DNA of 12,772 bases from an uncultured Clostridia bacterium (GTDB taxonomy: Bacteria; Bacillota; Clostridia; Christensenellales; Borkfalkiaceae). The stretch's first letter is position 1, and every line of letters begins with the position of its first letter. The notes under the pieces are model-generated. The model was not told where the DNA came from, ran no database searches, and saw only the letters and a list, made by a program, of their open reading frames with translations. This document shows, one piece after another, positions 1 through 7,155 of this stretch. A program made the translations under genes and the position numbers. Location: the NCBI GenBank assembly GCA_937915565.1, contig CALDMH010000046.1, positions 1 to 12,772 on the forward strand. The letters run 5' to 3'.

Positions 1-504
1 CAATGGAACGCTGCGGCTAAAACGGTGCTTTTGCTTCTTATGTTCGTCGGCGGCTGCGCCGGTTCGACGGCAGGCGGAATTAAAGTTTCGAGGCTCGTTA
101 TTTTATGGCGAGGCATTAAAAGGGAGTTTAAAAAGGCTTTACACCCCCGTACGGCAAGCGTTGTGAAGTTTGAAGGGAAAAGAGTGGAGGAAAGCACTCT
201 TAACGGCATAGGAACGTATCTCGGCGTTTACGTCTTTATTATAATTGCCGTGGTTATATTGCTTTCGTTCGACCCGTGGTGCAGTCGTTTAGCGGCTGAC
301 AGCGTTTTCGAAACGAATTTTACGGCCACGCTGACTTGTATAAATAACGTCGGCCCGGGACTTGCGGGCGTCGGTCCTGCGCAAAGTTTTGCGGAGTACA
401 GCCTGTTTTCCAAGCTTGTGCTTACGTTTACGATGCTTCTCGGAAGGCTTGAAATATATCCTTTATTGCTCACGCTTATCCCGATGACGTGGATTAAAAA
501 ATAA
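1..504 (+). CDS. trkH: TrkH-family potassium uptake protein, C-terminal part (5' truncated)
   Basis: Membrane pore subunit of a Trk/Ktr-type potassium uptake system, which works with a cytoplasmic NAD-binding TrkA/KtrA partner not seen here. The frame is open from base 1, so the start lies outside the window; 167 residues remain. Visible family marks are the glycine-rich stretch GGCAGSTAGGIKVSR (residues 17-31) that follows a pore helix, a membrane helix at about 71-90, the last selectivity-filter region NNVGPGLAGVGP (115-126), and the closing hydrophobic helix containing GRLEIYPLL (148-156). The protein ends in the basic WIKK usual for the family. The stop at 502-504 is followed by an intrinsic terminator, so this gene closes its own transcript. 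TrkH and KtrB are hard to separate without the N-terminus; the filter and GRLE motifs fit TrkH best. Confidence 0.93.
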   Translation, partial: QWNAAAKTVLLLLMFVGGCAGSTAGGIKVSRLVILWRGIKREFKKALHPRTASVVKFEGKRVEESTLNGIGTYLGVYVFIIIAVVILLSFDPWCSRLAADSVFETNFTATLTCINNVGPGLAGVGPAQSFAEYSLFSKLVLTFTMLLGRLEIYPLLLTLIPMTWIKK

Positions 505-562
505 TATATCCGACAATAATAATACGGACGTCGTTTTATTTTTGTTCGGCATAATGAAAAAG

Positions 563-585
563 AAAGCGGTTATCCGCTTTTTTTT
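563..585 (+). terminator. Intrinsic terminator after trkH
   Basis: A 7-bp stem AAAGCGG (563-569) / CCGCTTT (574-580) with loop TTAT runs directly into eight T residues (578-585). This is a standard rho-independent terminator for the trkH transcript. The -35 box of the next promoter begins only four bases after its T-run. Confidence 0.88.
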
Positions 586-588
586 GTA

Positions 589-617
589 TTGACATTTATT
601 TACGTATAATATATAAT
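589..617 (+). promoter_or_regulatory. Sigma-A promoter of the HAD/G3P oxidoreductase operon
   Basis: A perfect -35 hexamer TTGACA (589-594) and a perfect -10 hexamer TATAAT (612-617) are separated by the ideal 17 bases. A second TATAAT at 605-610 is too close to the -35 box to pair with it. Transcription should start near 624, leaving a leader of only about 16 bases before the ATG at 641, with AAAGGA (627-632) as ribosome site. There is no room for a riboswitch, so the operon looks strongly and perhaps constitutively expressed unless a repressor binds over this site. Confidence 0.85.
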
Positions 618-640
618 TTCATCGTGAAAGGAACTGTACG

Positions 641-1438
641 ATGGATAATTTGAAAGAAGTTTTAAAAGATGTAAAATATATATTGCTCGATATGGACGGC
701 ACGGTTTATCTCGGCGGAAAACTTATCGGCGAGATGGATAAAACTCTCGAAATTTTAAGACGCTCGGGGAAGAAACTGATATACCTTACGAATAATTCCT
801 CCAAGAGCGTCGAAAAATATTACGATAAACTTGAAAAACTGAATCTTTTCAAAAGCGGCGACGAGGTGAAAACGTCCGGCACGGCAACTATAAACTTTTT
901 AAAAACGGAAAGAAAAGGAAAAACGGTTCGCCTGCTCGGAACGAAAAGTTTAAAAAAAGAATTCCAAAAGAACGGCATAAAAATTATCGAGGACGGCGTT
1001 GCGGACGTTTGCGTGCTTGCGTACGACACGGAAACGACGTACGTAAAACTTTGCAAATTTACCGATAATTTAAGGGAAAATGCCGAATATATCGCAACGC
1101 ATCCGGATATAAATTGTCCGTCCGAAAAATATCCGCTTCCGGACGTCGGTTCTTTTATCGAATTGATAAAAAGCTCAACGGGGAGAAGCCCGGATATGAT
1201 AATCGGCAAGCCGTACACCCTTTTCGGAAAAGAACTTATAAAGGAATATACTGCCAAGCCCGACGAGTTTTTGATGGTCGGCGACAGGCTTTATACGGAC
1301 ATAGCGTTTGGCGTGAATTGCGATTTTCACACTTTGTTCGTGCTTTCGGGAGAGGGTACGGCGGATATGATTCCGGCTTCCGAAAAGAAACCGGAATTCG
1401 TTCTTGATAGTTTAAACGACGTCGTTTCGTTTTTGTAA
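641..1438 (+). CDS. HAD-IIA family phosphatase (NagD / glycerol-phosphate phosphatase-like)
   Basis: Soluble phosphatase of 265 residues, normal for the HAD-IIA subfamily. Motif I is DMDGTVYLG (17-25): D17 should be the phosphate-accepting nucleophile and D19 the acid/base. Motif II is TNNSS (50-54), the motif III lysine is K190 in IIGKPY, and motif IV is GDRLYTD (214-220) with the Mg-binding acids D215 and D220. The type-II cap lies between motifs II and III and carries ATHPD (152-156) near the usual substrate loop. Family members hydrolyse small phosphates such as nucleotides, 2-phosphoglycolate, p-nitrophenyl phosphate or glycerol-3-phosphate. As first gene of an operon that goes on to G3P-dehydrogenase-like subunits, glycerol-3-phosphate or another three-carbon phosphate is a reasonable but inferred substrate. 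The start is supported by AAAGGA eight bases upstream. Confidence 0.9.
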   Translation: MDNLKEVLKDVKYILLDMDGTVYLGGKLIGEMDKTLEILRRSGKKLIYLTNNSSKSVEKYYDKLEKLNLFKSGDEVKTSGTATINFLKTERKGKTVRLLGTKSLKKEFQKNGIKIIEDGVADVCVLAYDTETTYVKLCKFTDNLRENAEYIATHPDINCPSEKYPLPDVGSFIELIKSSTGRSPDMIIGKPYTLFGKELIKEYTAKPDEFLMVGDRLYTDIAFGVNCDFHTLFVLSGEGTADMIPASEKKPEFVLDSLNDVVSFL

Positions 1439-1458
1439 AAGATTTATCGGAGGAGAAA

Positions 1459-2886
1459 ATGTTTGACGTTGCTGTTATAGGCGGTGGAGTCGTCGGGGCG
1501 ATGGTTCTGCGCGAATTATCAAGATATAAATTGAATATTTGCCTTCTTGAAGCCGAAGACGACGTTTGTATGGGGCAAAGCAAAGCCAACAGCGGAATCG
1601 TTCACGCGGGCTTCGACGCCGCAGAGGGAACGAATAAGGCTCGGTTTAACGTTTTAGGCAATCGTATGATGAAAGCCGTTTGCAAGGAGCTCGGAGTGAA
1701 GTATAAAAACAACGGCTCTTTGGTTGTTGCTTTCAACGCCGAACAGGTTGAAACTTTAAAGGCTCTTAAACGCAGGGGCGAGGCAAACGGGGTTGAAGGC
1801 CTCGAAATTCTCGGCAAAGAGGAACTGCTTGCTCTCGAACCGAACGTATCCGATAATGCAGTCGGCGCGCTTTTCGCAAGGACGGGCGGCATAGTTTGCC
1901 CTTATAATCTTACCATTGCCGCAATAGGCAACGCTATGGATAACGGCGCGGATTTGAAACGTAATTTCAAAGTCGTAAAAGTTGAAAAAATCAACGCTCA
2001 TTACAAGGTTTTTTCAGAAAATGGCGAATGCGTCGAAACGAGGCTCGTTATAAATTCGGCGGGCATAAACAGCGGTGAAATATCGAAGCTTGCAGGGGAT
2101 AATTACGCGGTTCACGCTCGTCGAGGGGAATATATTCTTCTCGATAAAACGGCGGGAAACCTTACGAACGCAACTTTGTTTTTCACTCCGACGAAGATGG
2201 GTAAAGGAATTTTGGTTTCTCCGACGGTAGACGGTAATTTGATTTTAGGGCCTACGGCAGAGGAGATAGTCGGGAACGATACCGATACTACGGCCGAAGG
2301 GCTTGCCGCGATTACGGATAAAGCGTCCGAGATGATTAAAAACGTTCCGTTCGGCGAAACGATTACCTCGTTTTCCGGAGTGAGAGCGTATAACGATAAA
2401 CACGATTTCATTATCGAGGAAAGTAAAAACAATAAAGGTTTTATCGAACTTATCGGTATAGAATCACCCGGACTCACAGCAGCCCCCGCGATAGGTAAAT
2501 ACGTCGTTGAAGAGCTGGTGGCTAAAAGATTAAAACTTGAAGAAAAAACCGATTTTAACCCCTATCGTAAGCCCGATTACTTTTTCGGCGAGCTTTCGTC
2601 GGAAGAGAAAAACGAAATTATCAAACGCGACGGGAGTTACGGAAAAATCGTTTGCAGGTGCGAAAAAATAACCGAGGGCGAAATTATTTCGGCAATACGC
2701 GAAAACCCGAAAGCCGCCTCTTTGGACGCCGTAAAACGCAGAACGAGAGCCGGAATGGGCAGGTGTCAGGGAGGATTTTGCCAACCGTATATCGTTGAGA
2801 TTCTTGCAAGAGAACTCGGAAAAGAACTTACGGAAATAACGAAATGCGGCGCGGGTTCGGAGATATTAGAGGGGAAAACGAAATGA
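1459..2886 (+). CDS. glpA: GlpA-like NAD(P)/FAD-dependent oxidoreductase with C-terminal 2Fe-2S (BFD-like) domain
   Basis: Predicted catalytic subunit that oxidises glycerol-3-phosphate to dihydroxyacetone phosphate, or a related 2-hydroxyacid. The protein has 475 residues. The N-terminal FAD-binding DAO fold opens with VIGGGVVGAM (6-15), and the acidic end of the second strand is E31. SKANSGIVHAG (41-51) is the conserved region of GlpA/L-2-hydroxyglutarate-oxidase-type enzymes. The C-terminal BFD-like domain has four cysteines, C399 and C401 (CRC) and C436 and C441, spaced CxC-x34-CxxxxC, suited to one 2Fe-2S cluster. GGAGGAG (1449-1455) precedes the ATG. The stop overlaps the next start in an ATGA. 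Dehydrogenase-type chemistry with electron transfer to the next two proteins is inferred from this layout. The symbol is by similarity; substrate specificity cannot be read with certainty. Confidence 0.88.
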   Translation: MFDVAVIGGGVVGAMVLRELSRYKLNICLLEAEDDVCMGQSKANSGIVHAGFDAAEGTNKARFNVLGNRMMKAVCKELGVKYKNNGSLVVAFNAEQVETLKALKRRGEANGVEGLEILGKEELLALEPNVSDNAVGALFARTGGIVCPYNLTIAAIGNAMDNGADLKRNFKVVKVEKINAHYKVFSENGECVETRLVINSAGINSGEISKLAGDNYAVHARRGEYILLDKTAGNLTNATLFFTPTKMGKGILVSPTVDGNLILGPTAEEIVGNDTDTTAEGLAAITDKASEMIKNVPFGETITSFSGVRAYNDKHDFIIEESKNNKGFIELIGIESPGLTAAPAIGKYVVEELVAKRLKLEEKTDFNPYRKPDYFFGELSSEEKNEIIKRDGSYGKIVCRCEKITEGEIISAIRENPKAASLDAVKRRTRAGMGRCQGGFCQPYIVEILARELGKELTEITKCGAGSEILEGKTK

Positions 2887-4142
2887 AGGACAATTACGGA
2901 GTCGTCGTTATCGGCGGTGGGGCGGCGGGGCCTGCAACGGCGATAAAAGCTTACGATTGCGGCGAAAAAAGCGTTTTGATAATCGAAAGGGACGAGCAAC
3001 TCGGGGGCATATTGAATCAGTGTATTCATAACGGGTTTGGTCTTACGAGATTTAAGGAGAGTTTAACCGGCCCGGAATATGCGGACAGATTTATAAAAGA
3101 ACTCGAAAAAAGAAATATCGAAGTAATGACCGAAACGACGGTTTTATCTCTTTCTGCCGATAAGAAAATTACTGCGATAAATTCGCAATGCGGCGTTTTT
3201 ACGATATTTGCGAAATCCGTCGTTCTCGCAATGGGTTGTCGCGAGAGGAGCAGGGGAGCGCTGAATATCCCGGGCTCTCGTCCGGCAGGAATTTTTTCGG
3301 CAGGAGCGGCGCAAAAATTCGTCAATATAAAAGGCTTTCTTCCGGGGAAAAACGTTGTAATTTTAGGCTCGGGAGATATAGGTCTTATTATGGCGAGGCG
3401 AATGACGCTCGAAGGTGCGAAGGTTAAAGCCGTGTGCGAGATTATGCCTTATTCGAGCGGTCTTACTCGTAACATAGTCCAGTGTCTCGACGATTTTGGA
3501 ATTCCTTTGTATCTCAGCCACACGATAACTAAAATCGAGGGCAAGGAGAGGGTTACGGGGGTTGTCGTTTCAAAAGTAGACGAAAACAAGAAGCCGATTT
3601 CCGGAACGGAAATTCATATAGGTTGTGACACGGTGCTTTTTTCGGTCGGATTGATACCCGAAAACGAGTTGTCGAAGGAGGCAGGCGTGGAGCTTTCGCC
3701 CGGAACGAAAGGCGCGGTCGTCGACCAATATCGCGAAACTTCCGTAAAAGGAATTTTTGCTTGCGGAAACGTACTTCAAGTACACGATTTGGTGGATTTT
3801 GTTTCTGAGGAAGCCGAAATTGCGGGAAAATCCGCTGCGGAATATTCTTTAAGCGGCGAAAAAATCAAAAATTATATCGCAACGCGAGGCGGAAGCGGAA
3901 TCTCTTACGTTTTACCGCAAAAAATAGACGTGAATACGGAAGAGGATATTTCGCTTTATTTCAGGGTTCGTTTAACGATTAGAAACGCCCGCGTTAATCT
4001 CAAATGCGGCGAAAATATTATTGCGACGTACAAAAAGCCGATTCTCGTACCGAGTGAAATGCAAAAAGTTAAACTTTCGGCGACTGCGCTTAATAATATT
4101 TCGGGTGAACTCTCCGTAGAGTTGGAAGGAGATAAGCAATGA
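2883..4142 (+). CDS. GlpB-like NAD(P)/FAD-dependent oxidoreductase subunit
   Basis: Soluble flavoprotein of 419 residues in the pyridine-nucleotide-disulfide oxidoreductase fold, probably the subunit that passes electrons between the FAD of the preceding protein and NAD. The FAD-binding motif is VIGGGAAGPATA (9-20). A second Rossmann motif VILGSGDIGL (159-168) should bind NAD(P)H, and ATG-like MGCRER (117-122) links the two. IFACGNVLQVHDLVDFV (291-307) is the C-terminal FAD-closing motif. The disulfide CxxxxC of true disulfide reductases is absent. I chose the ATG at 2883, not an upstream in-frame codon at 2844: it overlaps the previous stop in ATGA and has GAGGGG (2869-2874) eight bases ahead, and the upstream codons only repeat glpA sequence. 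About 80 C-terminal residues (340-419) form a beta-rich extension typical of this operon-linked group. Confidence 0.87.
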   Translation: MKDNYGVVVIGGGAAGPATAIKAYDCGEKSVLIIERDEQLGGILNQCIHNGFGLTRFKESLTGPEYADRFIKELEKRNIEVMTETTVLSLSADKKITAINSQCGVFTIFAKSVVLAMGCRERSRGALNIPGSRPAGIFSAGAAQKFVNIKGFLPGKNVVILGSGDIGLIMARRMTLEGAKVKAVCEIMPYSSGLTRNIVQCLDDFGIPLYLSHTITKIEGKERVTGVVVSKVDENKKPISGTEIHIGCDTVLFSVGLIPENELSKEAGVELSPGTKGAVVDQYRETSVKGIFACGNVLQVHDLVDFVSEEAEIAGKSAAEYSLSGEKIKNYIATRGGSGISYVLPQKIDVNTEEDISLYFRVRLTIRNARVNLKCGENIIATYKKPILVPSEMQKVKLSATALNNISGELSVELEGDKQ

Positions 4143-4483
4143 AAAAAGAGTTGACTTGCATCGAGTGTCCGAAAGGGTGTAAAATTTCGGTTGAATTAAA
4201 CGACGGAATCGTCGAAAACGTGAGAGGGTACGATTGCCTGCGGGGCAAGAAGTATGCGGAAAGCGAAGTCGTTTGCCCCGTGCGGGTGCTTACGACAACC
4301 GTCAGATGTTCGTCGGGCGGAATGGTTTCGGTGAAAACCGATAAACCCGTCAAAAAATCGGAGTTATTCGATATTATGAAGCGAATAAACGGCATAACGC
4401 TCGATTCGCCCGTAAAAATAGGACAAATCGTAAAAAAAGATATTGCAAAGGGCGTTAATCTCGTTGCAACGTGCAACAAATAA
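4139..4483 (+). CDS. DUF1667 cysteine-rich small subunit
   Basis: Protein of 114 residues with an N-terminal cluster C7-x2-C10-x3-C14 followed by C33 and C46, then a short alpha/beta region and a single C112 near the end. The CxxCxxxC...C arrangement resembles the iron-sulfur site at the start of molybdopterin oxidoreductases, so binding of an Fe-S cluster or zinc is likely but not shown. Genes of this family commonly sit directly behind the two FAD oxidoreductases, and here the start overlaps the preceding stop in ATGA with GGAAGGAG (4124-4131) just upstream. That coupling argues for a fixed-ratio third subunit of the same enzyme, perhaps an electron relay. Its exact role is unknown to me. 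Confidence 0.88.
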   Translation: MKKELTCIECPKGCKISVELNDGIVENVRGYDCLRGKKYAESEVVCPVRVLTTTVRCSSGGMVSVKTDKPVKKSELFDIMKRINGITLDSPVKIGQIVKKDIAKGVNLVATCNK

Positions 4484-4520
4484 CGCCGCCGTGAATACAA
4501 TATACGGAAATGCGGAGCCG

Positions 4521-5426
4521 ATGAATATGAATACCGTTTCATCAAATTATATCAACGAAAAATTTAATAGCAAAGAGGATTACCTTCGTGAAGAGAAAAA
4601 AATCGACGAAGAAATAAAGACCGTTGCGGGTGCTATTGCCGAAAGAAGCAAGGAAAAACCGATAGTTTTGCTTTCAGGGCCTTCCGGTTCGGGCAAGACC
4701 ACCACGGCGCATAAAATAGAGGAGTATCTCGACGCAAACGGGCATAATACGCACGTCGTATCGCTGGATAACTATTTTAAAACCATATCGCCCGAGGAGG
4801 CGGAAACGATTGATTTTGAATCGCCTTCGAGAATCGATTTTGAAATGCTTTCCGACCATATTAAAAAGATTTCTGAATGCAGAGAAGTCGAACTGCCGAC
4901 CTTTGATTTTATTACGAGAAAAAGCGTTTTATCGGGTAAAAAGTTGAAAAGAAAAAAGGGGGAAATCGTTATTTTCGAGGGAATCCACGCTTTGAATCCC
5001 GACGCCGTTTCCTTTGACGACGATATTACTTCAAAATTGTACGTCAGCGTGAGGACGCGCGTTTCGTGCGGTAACGAAGTCACGCACCCCAAGTTTATAA
5101 GGCTTTTGCGCAGAATGAGCCGCGACGCAATTTACCGCGGGCGGGACATTTACGAAACCGCAGAATATTTTAAAAGCGTTGAAAGGGGCGAGGAACTTTT
5201 CGTTGCTCCGTTTAAACGCTTCGCCGATTTTTCAATCGATACTTTCGTTTCTTACGAGCCGAAAATTTATAAAAAAATGCTTTTGCAAAGAATTAAATCG
5301 GCTGAAAAAAACGGAAACGCGGAAGTGTTGAAATGCTTGGAAAGGTTTCTTGAAAACTTTTCCGACGGCGATGAAACGCTTGTCGGAAAAACTTCCATAA
5401 TCCGAGAATTTATCGGTGATTTTTAA
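4521..5426 (+). CDS. Uridine kinase / phosphoribulokinase-family P-loop kinase (short form)
   Basis: Predicted cytoplasmic nucleoside or small-sugar kinase of 301 residues. Walker A is GPSGSGKT (53-60), SLDNYF (81-86) is the uridine-kinase substrate aspartate region, IFEGIHALNP (151-160) is the Walker-B/substrate segment, and RRMSRD (197-202) is the arginine-rich lid. Many Clostridia carry a roughly 550-residue relative with TGS/threonyl-tRNA-synthetase-like domains in front of the kinase; here only about 50 helical, charged residues (KEDYLREEKKIDEE) precede Walker A, so those domains are missing. The start is uncertain: ATG at 4521 or 4527, with GGAG at 4514-4517 suiting 4527 slightly better. 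Earlier in-frame codons overlap the previous gene without a ribosome site. It begins 37 bases after the DUF1667 gene and probably shares its transcript. The phosphorylated substrate is not evident. Confidence 0.82.
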   Translation: MNMNTVSSNYINEKFNSKEDYLREEKKIDEEIKTVAGAIAERSKEKPIVLLSGPSGSGKTTTAHKIEEYLDANGHNTHVVSLDNYFKTISPEEAETIDFESPSRIDFEMLSDHIKKISECREVELPTFDFITRKSVLSGKKLKRKKGEIVIFEGIHALNPDAVSFDDDITSKLYVSVRTRVSCGNEVTHPKFIRLLRRMSRDAIYRGRDIYETAEYFKSVERGEELFVAPFKRFADFSIDTFVSYEPKIYKKMLLQRIKSAEKNGNAEVLKCLERFLENFSDGDETLVGKTSIIREFIGDF

Positions 5427-5446
5427 AGAAATTACGAAACACGGAA

Positions 5447-5481
5447 ACGCGCCCCTGCCGAAAATTTCGGCAGGGGCGCGT
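5447..5481. terminator. Long GC-rich hairpin between convergent genes
   Basis: Perfect inverted repeat: 5447-5463 pairs with 5465-5481 (about 15 usable base pairs and a small A/T loop). It lies 20 bases after the kinase stop and 8 bases before the end of the minus-strand YtxH-like gene. On the plus strand it lacks a T-run. On the minus strand the exit side is moderately T-rich (TTTCC, GTTTCG, ATTTC, TTTAAAA between 5446 and 5420), so it suits the minus-strand transcript better, though it may stop or stabilise both. Confidence 0.75.
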
Positions 5482-5489
5482 CAGAAAGA

Positions 5490-5675
5490 TTAACCGTTGA
5501 GTTCGTCGTAATCGTCTTGTTTTTTATTTTCTTTTTTTTCGGTCATTTCGCAAACCTTGTTTTTGATTTCCTCCTGACCGTCCTTAACGAGCTTTCTCGC
5601 CTTGTAAGAATTTGCAACGACGAGCGCGCCGCCCAACATTCCGAGAATAAGTCCGCAAACAAAATTCTTATCCAT
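5490..5675 (-). CDS. YtxH-like small membrane protein
   Basis: 61-residue protein with one hydrophobic, glycine-rich membrane segment at about residues 5-22 (CGLILGMLGGALVV, 7-20), a basic amphipathic stretch (KARKLVKDGQEEIKNK, 25-40) and an acidic, lysine-rich hydrophilic tail ending DDYDELNG. This is the plan of YtxH/general-stress-type proteins: an N-terminal anchor with a glycine zipper and a helical cytoplasmic tail, though it is shorter than many members. The function of the family is not settled. The start is firm, with AAAGGAGG (positions 5681-5688 on the complementary strand) five bases ahead of the ATG. It is a single-gene unit facing away from the ribokinase operon. A weak possible promoter (TTGCAG, 17 bases, TATTTT) lies in the 152-base divergent gap. 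Confidence 0.72.
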   Translation of the reverse strand: MDKNFVCGLILGMLGGALVVANSYKARKLVKDGQEEIKNKVCEMTEKKENKKQDDYDELNG

Positions 5676-5751
5676 AACTTCCTCCTTTCGTATTCTTCCC
5701 TGAAAGTAGTATGGGCAAAAATATTAGTTTTATTCGCCAACTGCAAAATGC

Positions 5752-5780
5752 TTGAAAAAAAACGTAGAATGTGTTATTAT
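5752..5780 (+). promoter_or_regulatory. Promoter of the ribokinase-ruvX-DUF1292 operon
   Basis: The -35 box TTGAAA (5752-5757), 17-base spacer and -10 box TATTAT (5775-5780) form a good sigma-A promoter, strengthened by an extended -10 TGT (5772-5774). Predicted initiation near 5787 leaves a 40-base leader; the ribosome site AAGGA (5817-5821) is six bases before the ATG at 5828. No operator or riboswitch is evident in the leader. Confidence 0.75.
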
Positions 5781-5827
5781 AGTGATACTCATAATTGTAA
5801 CTGAAAAACGGCGGGTAAGGATATTAA

Positions 5828-6682
5828 ATGATATACGTTGCAGGGAGTCTTAACACGGATTTATGTATCGAAACTCCGGTTATGCCGAAGGAAGGCGAAA
5901 CGATAACGGGCAAGGGTTTCATAGCGAATTGCGGAGGAAAGGGAGCTAATCAGGCTGCGTCGGCGGCAAAGCTCGGCGGCAAGGTTGCTATGTGCGGCGT
6001 TGTCGGTAACGATTCGCTCGGCGAAAATTCGATAACGAATTTGCAAAAATTCGGCGTTGACGTTGCTCATATAAGAAAATGCGACGCCGCTCCCACGGGT
6101 ACTGCCGTTATCGTAATTACGAACGGAAATAACCGCATCATTCTCGATAAGGGAGCTAACGCTTTGCTTACGAGAAGCGATATAGACGATTTTTTGAAAA
6201 ACGCGAGAAAGGGAGATATTTACCTTACGCAACTTGAAAACCCGATAGACGTAATCGGTTACGGATTGAAGATTGCAAAGGAAAAAGGTCTTTTCACAAT
6301 ACTCAATCCTGCGCCTGCAAATAAGGATATATCCGAGTTTTTCGCTTACGTCGATTTAATAACGCCAAACGAAACCGAACTCGAATTGTTCGGCGGAAAA
6401 GAGGAGTTGTTTGCGGCGGGAATAAACAAAATCGTGACCACGCTCGGAGCGCGGGGCTATGAAATCGCAGACAGAACGGGAGCGAAAATTTATCCCTGCA
6501 TAAAGGTTGCGGCAATCGATACCACGGCTGCCGGCGATACGCTTTGCGGAGGCCTTGCGGTGGGTTTGTCGGAAAGAATGAGTCTTGAAAATGCGTGCGC
6601 GTTCGGAAGCAAGGCGGCTTCAATCGCCTGCACGAGAAAAGGCGCGCAACAATCGATTCCTTACAGAAAGGAATTGTTATAA
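5828..6682 (+). CDS. rbsK: Ribokinase-like PfkB-family carbohydrate kinase
   Basis: Cytoplasmic kinase of 284 residues that should phosphorylate ribose (to ribose-5-phosphate) or a similar sugar with ATP. The PfkB signatures are complete: the glycine-rich substrate motif NCGGKGANQAA (34-44), NPAPA (160-164), TPNETE (179-184), TTLG (204-207), and the anion-hole/catalytic motif DTTAAGDT (231-238), in which D237 is the catalytic base. The DTTAAGDT form and the GGKGANQA box are those of ribokinases more than of fructokinases, but no ribose transporter or regulator is in view, so the substrate is inferred. It is first in an operon; the next gene, ruvX, starts 14 bases after its stop. Length is slightly below the usual 300 or so residues, with no missing motif. 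Confidence 0.88.
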   Translation: MIYVAGSLNTDLCIETPVMPKEGETITGKGFIANCGGKGANQAASAAKLGGKVAMCGVVGNDSLGENSITNLQKFGVDVAHIRKCDAAPTGTAVIVITNGNNRIILDKGANALLTRSDIDDFLKNARKGDIYLTQLENPIDVIGYGLKIAKEKGLFTILNPAPANKDISEFFAYVDLITPNETELELFGGKEELFAAGINKIVTTLGARGYEIADRTGAKIYPCIKVAAIDTTAAGDTLCGGLAVGLSERMSLENACAFGSKAASIACTRKGAQQSIPYRKELL

Positions 6683-6696
6683 TCGAGGAAAAACGA

Positions 6697-7113
6697 GTGG
6701 GTAGAATAATAGCATTTGATATTGGCGATAAAAGAATAGGGGTTGCGGTGTCCGACCCGTTTAACGAGATGGCTTTACCCGTCGAAACGTATTGGAGAAA
6801 ATCGCTTGCGAAGGACGTGGATTATCTCGTGTCGCTTGCAAAATCGCGTTTTGCGGAAACAATCGTTTGCGGGCTGCCTTTGAATTTTGACGGCAAAGAG
6901 TGCGAGCAAACGGAAAAAACGAGATTTTTTATCGAAGAATTAAAGAAAAAAACCGACGTTGAAGTCGTTACGCAGGACGAACGTTTTTCAACGAAGGAAG
7001 CGAGGAGATTGCTTCTCGAAGCGGATATGCGCAGAGAGAAGAGAAAAGACGTTATCGATAAGATTGCCGCGTCGTATATTCTCGAAGATTATCTCAAACG
7101 CACGAAGCTTTAA
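6697..7113 (+). CDS. ruvX: RuvX / YqgF-family Holliday-junction resolvase-like nuclease
   Basis: Protein of 138 residues with the RNase H-like fold of YqgF/RuvX, implicated in pre-16S rRNA 5' processing and proposed as a Holliday-junction resolvase. Seen directly: the first catalytic strand AFDIGDKRIGVAVSD (6-20) with the metal-binding D8, the central CGLPLNFDG (67-75), QDERFST (100-106), and the C-terminal DKIAASYILEDYL (121-133) that supplies the last acid. I chose the GTG at 6697, with GAGGA (6685-6689) seven bases ahead. The frame is open further upstream, but that part only overlaps rbsK and would add about 34 residues foreign to the family. RuvX followed by a DUF1292 protein is a familiar order in Bacillota; the usual UPF0297 and alaS genes are absent upstream and a sugar kinase takes their place. 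Confidence 0.9.
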   Translation: MGRIIAFDIGDKRIGVAVSDPFNEMALPVETYWRKSLAKDVDYLVSLAKSRFAETIVCGLPLNFDGKECEQTEKTRFFIEELKKKTDVEVVTQDERFSTKEARRLLLEADMRREKRKDVIDKIAASYILEDYLKRTKL

Positions 7114-7155
7114 ACGGTTACGCTTATGGCGACCGAAAATAAAAAAGGAATAAAA

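Noticed and set aside
2844..2882. Upstream start for the GlpB-like gene
   Set aside because: It would add 13 residues encoded within glpA; the ATGA junction at 2883 with a ribosome site eight bases ahead is more credible.
6595..6696. Extended N-terminus for RuvX
   Set aside because: The extra residues are out-of-frame ribokinase code, and the GTG at 6697 with GAGGA gives the normal family length.
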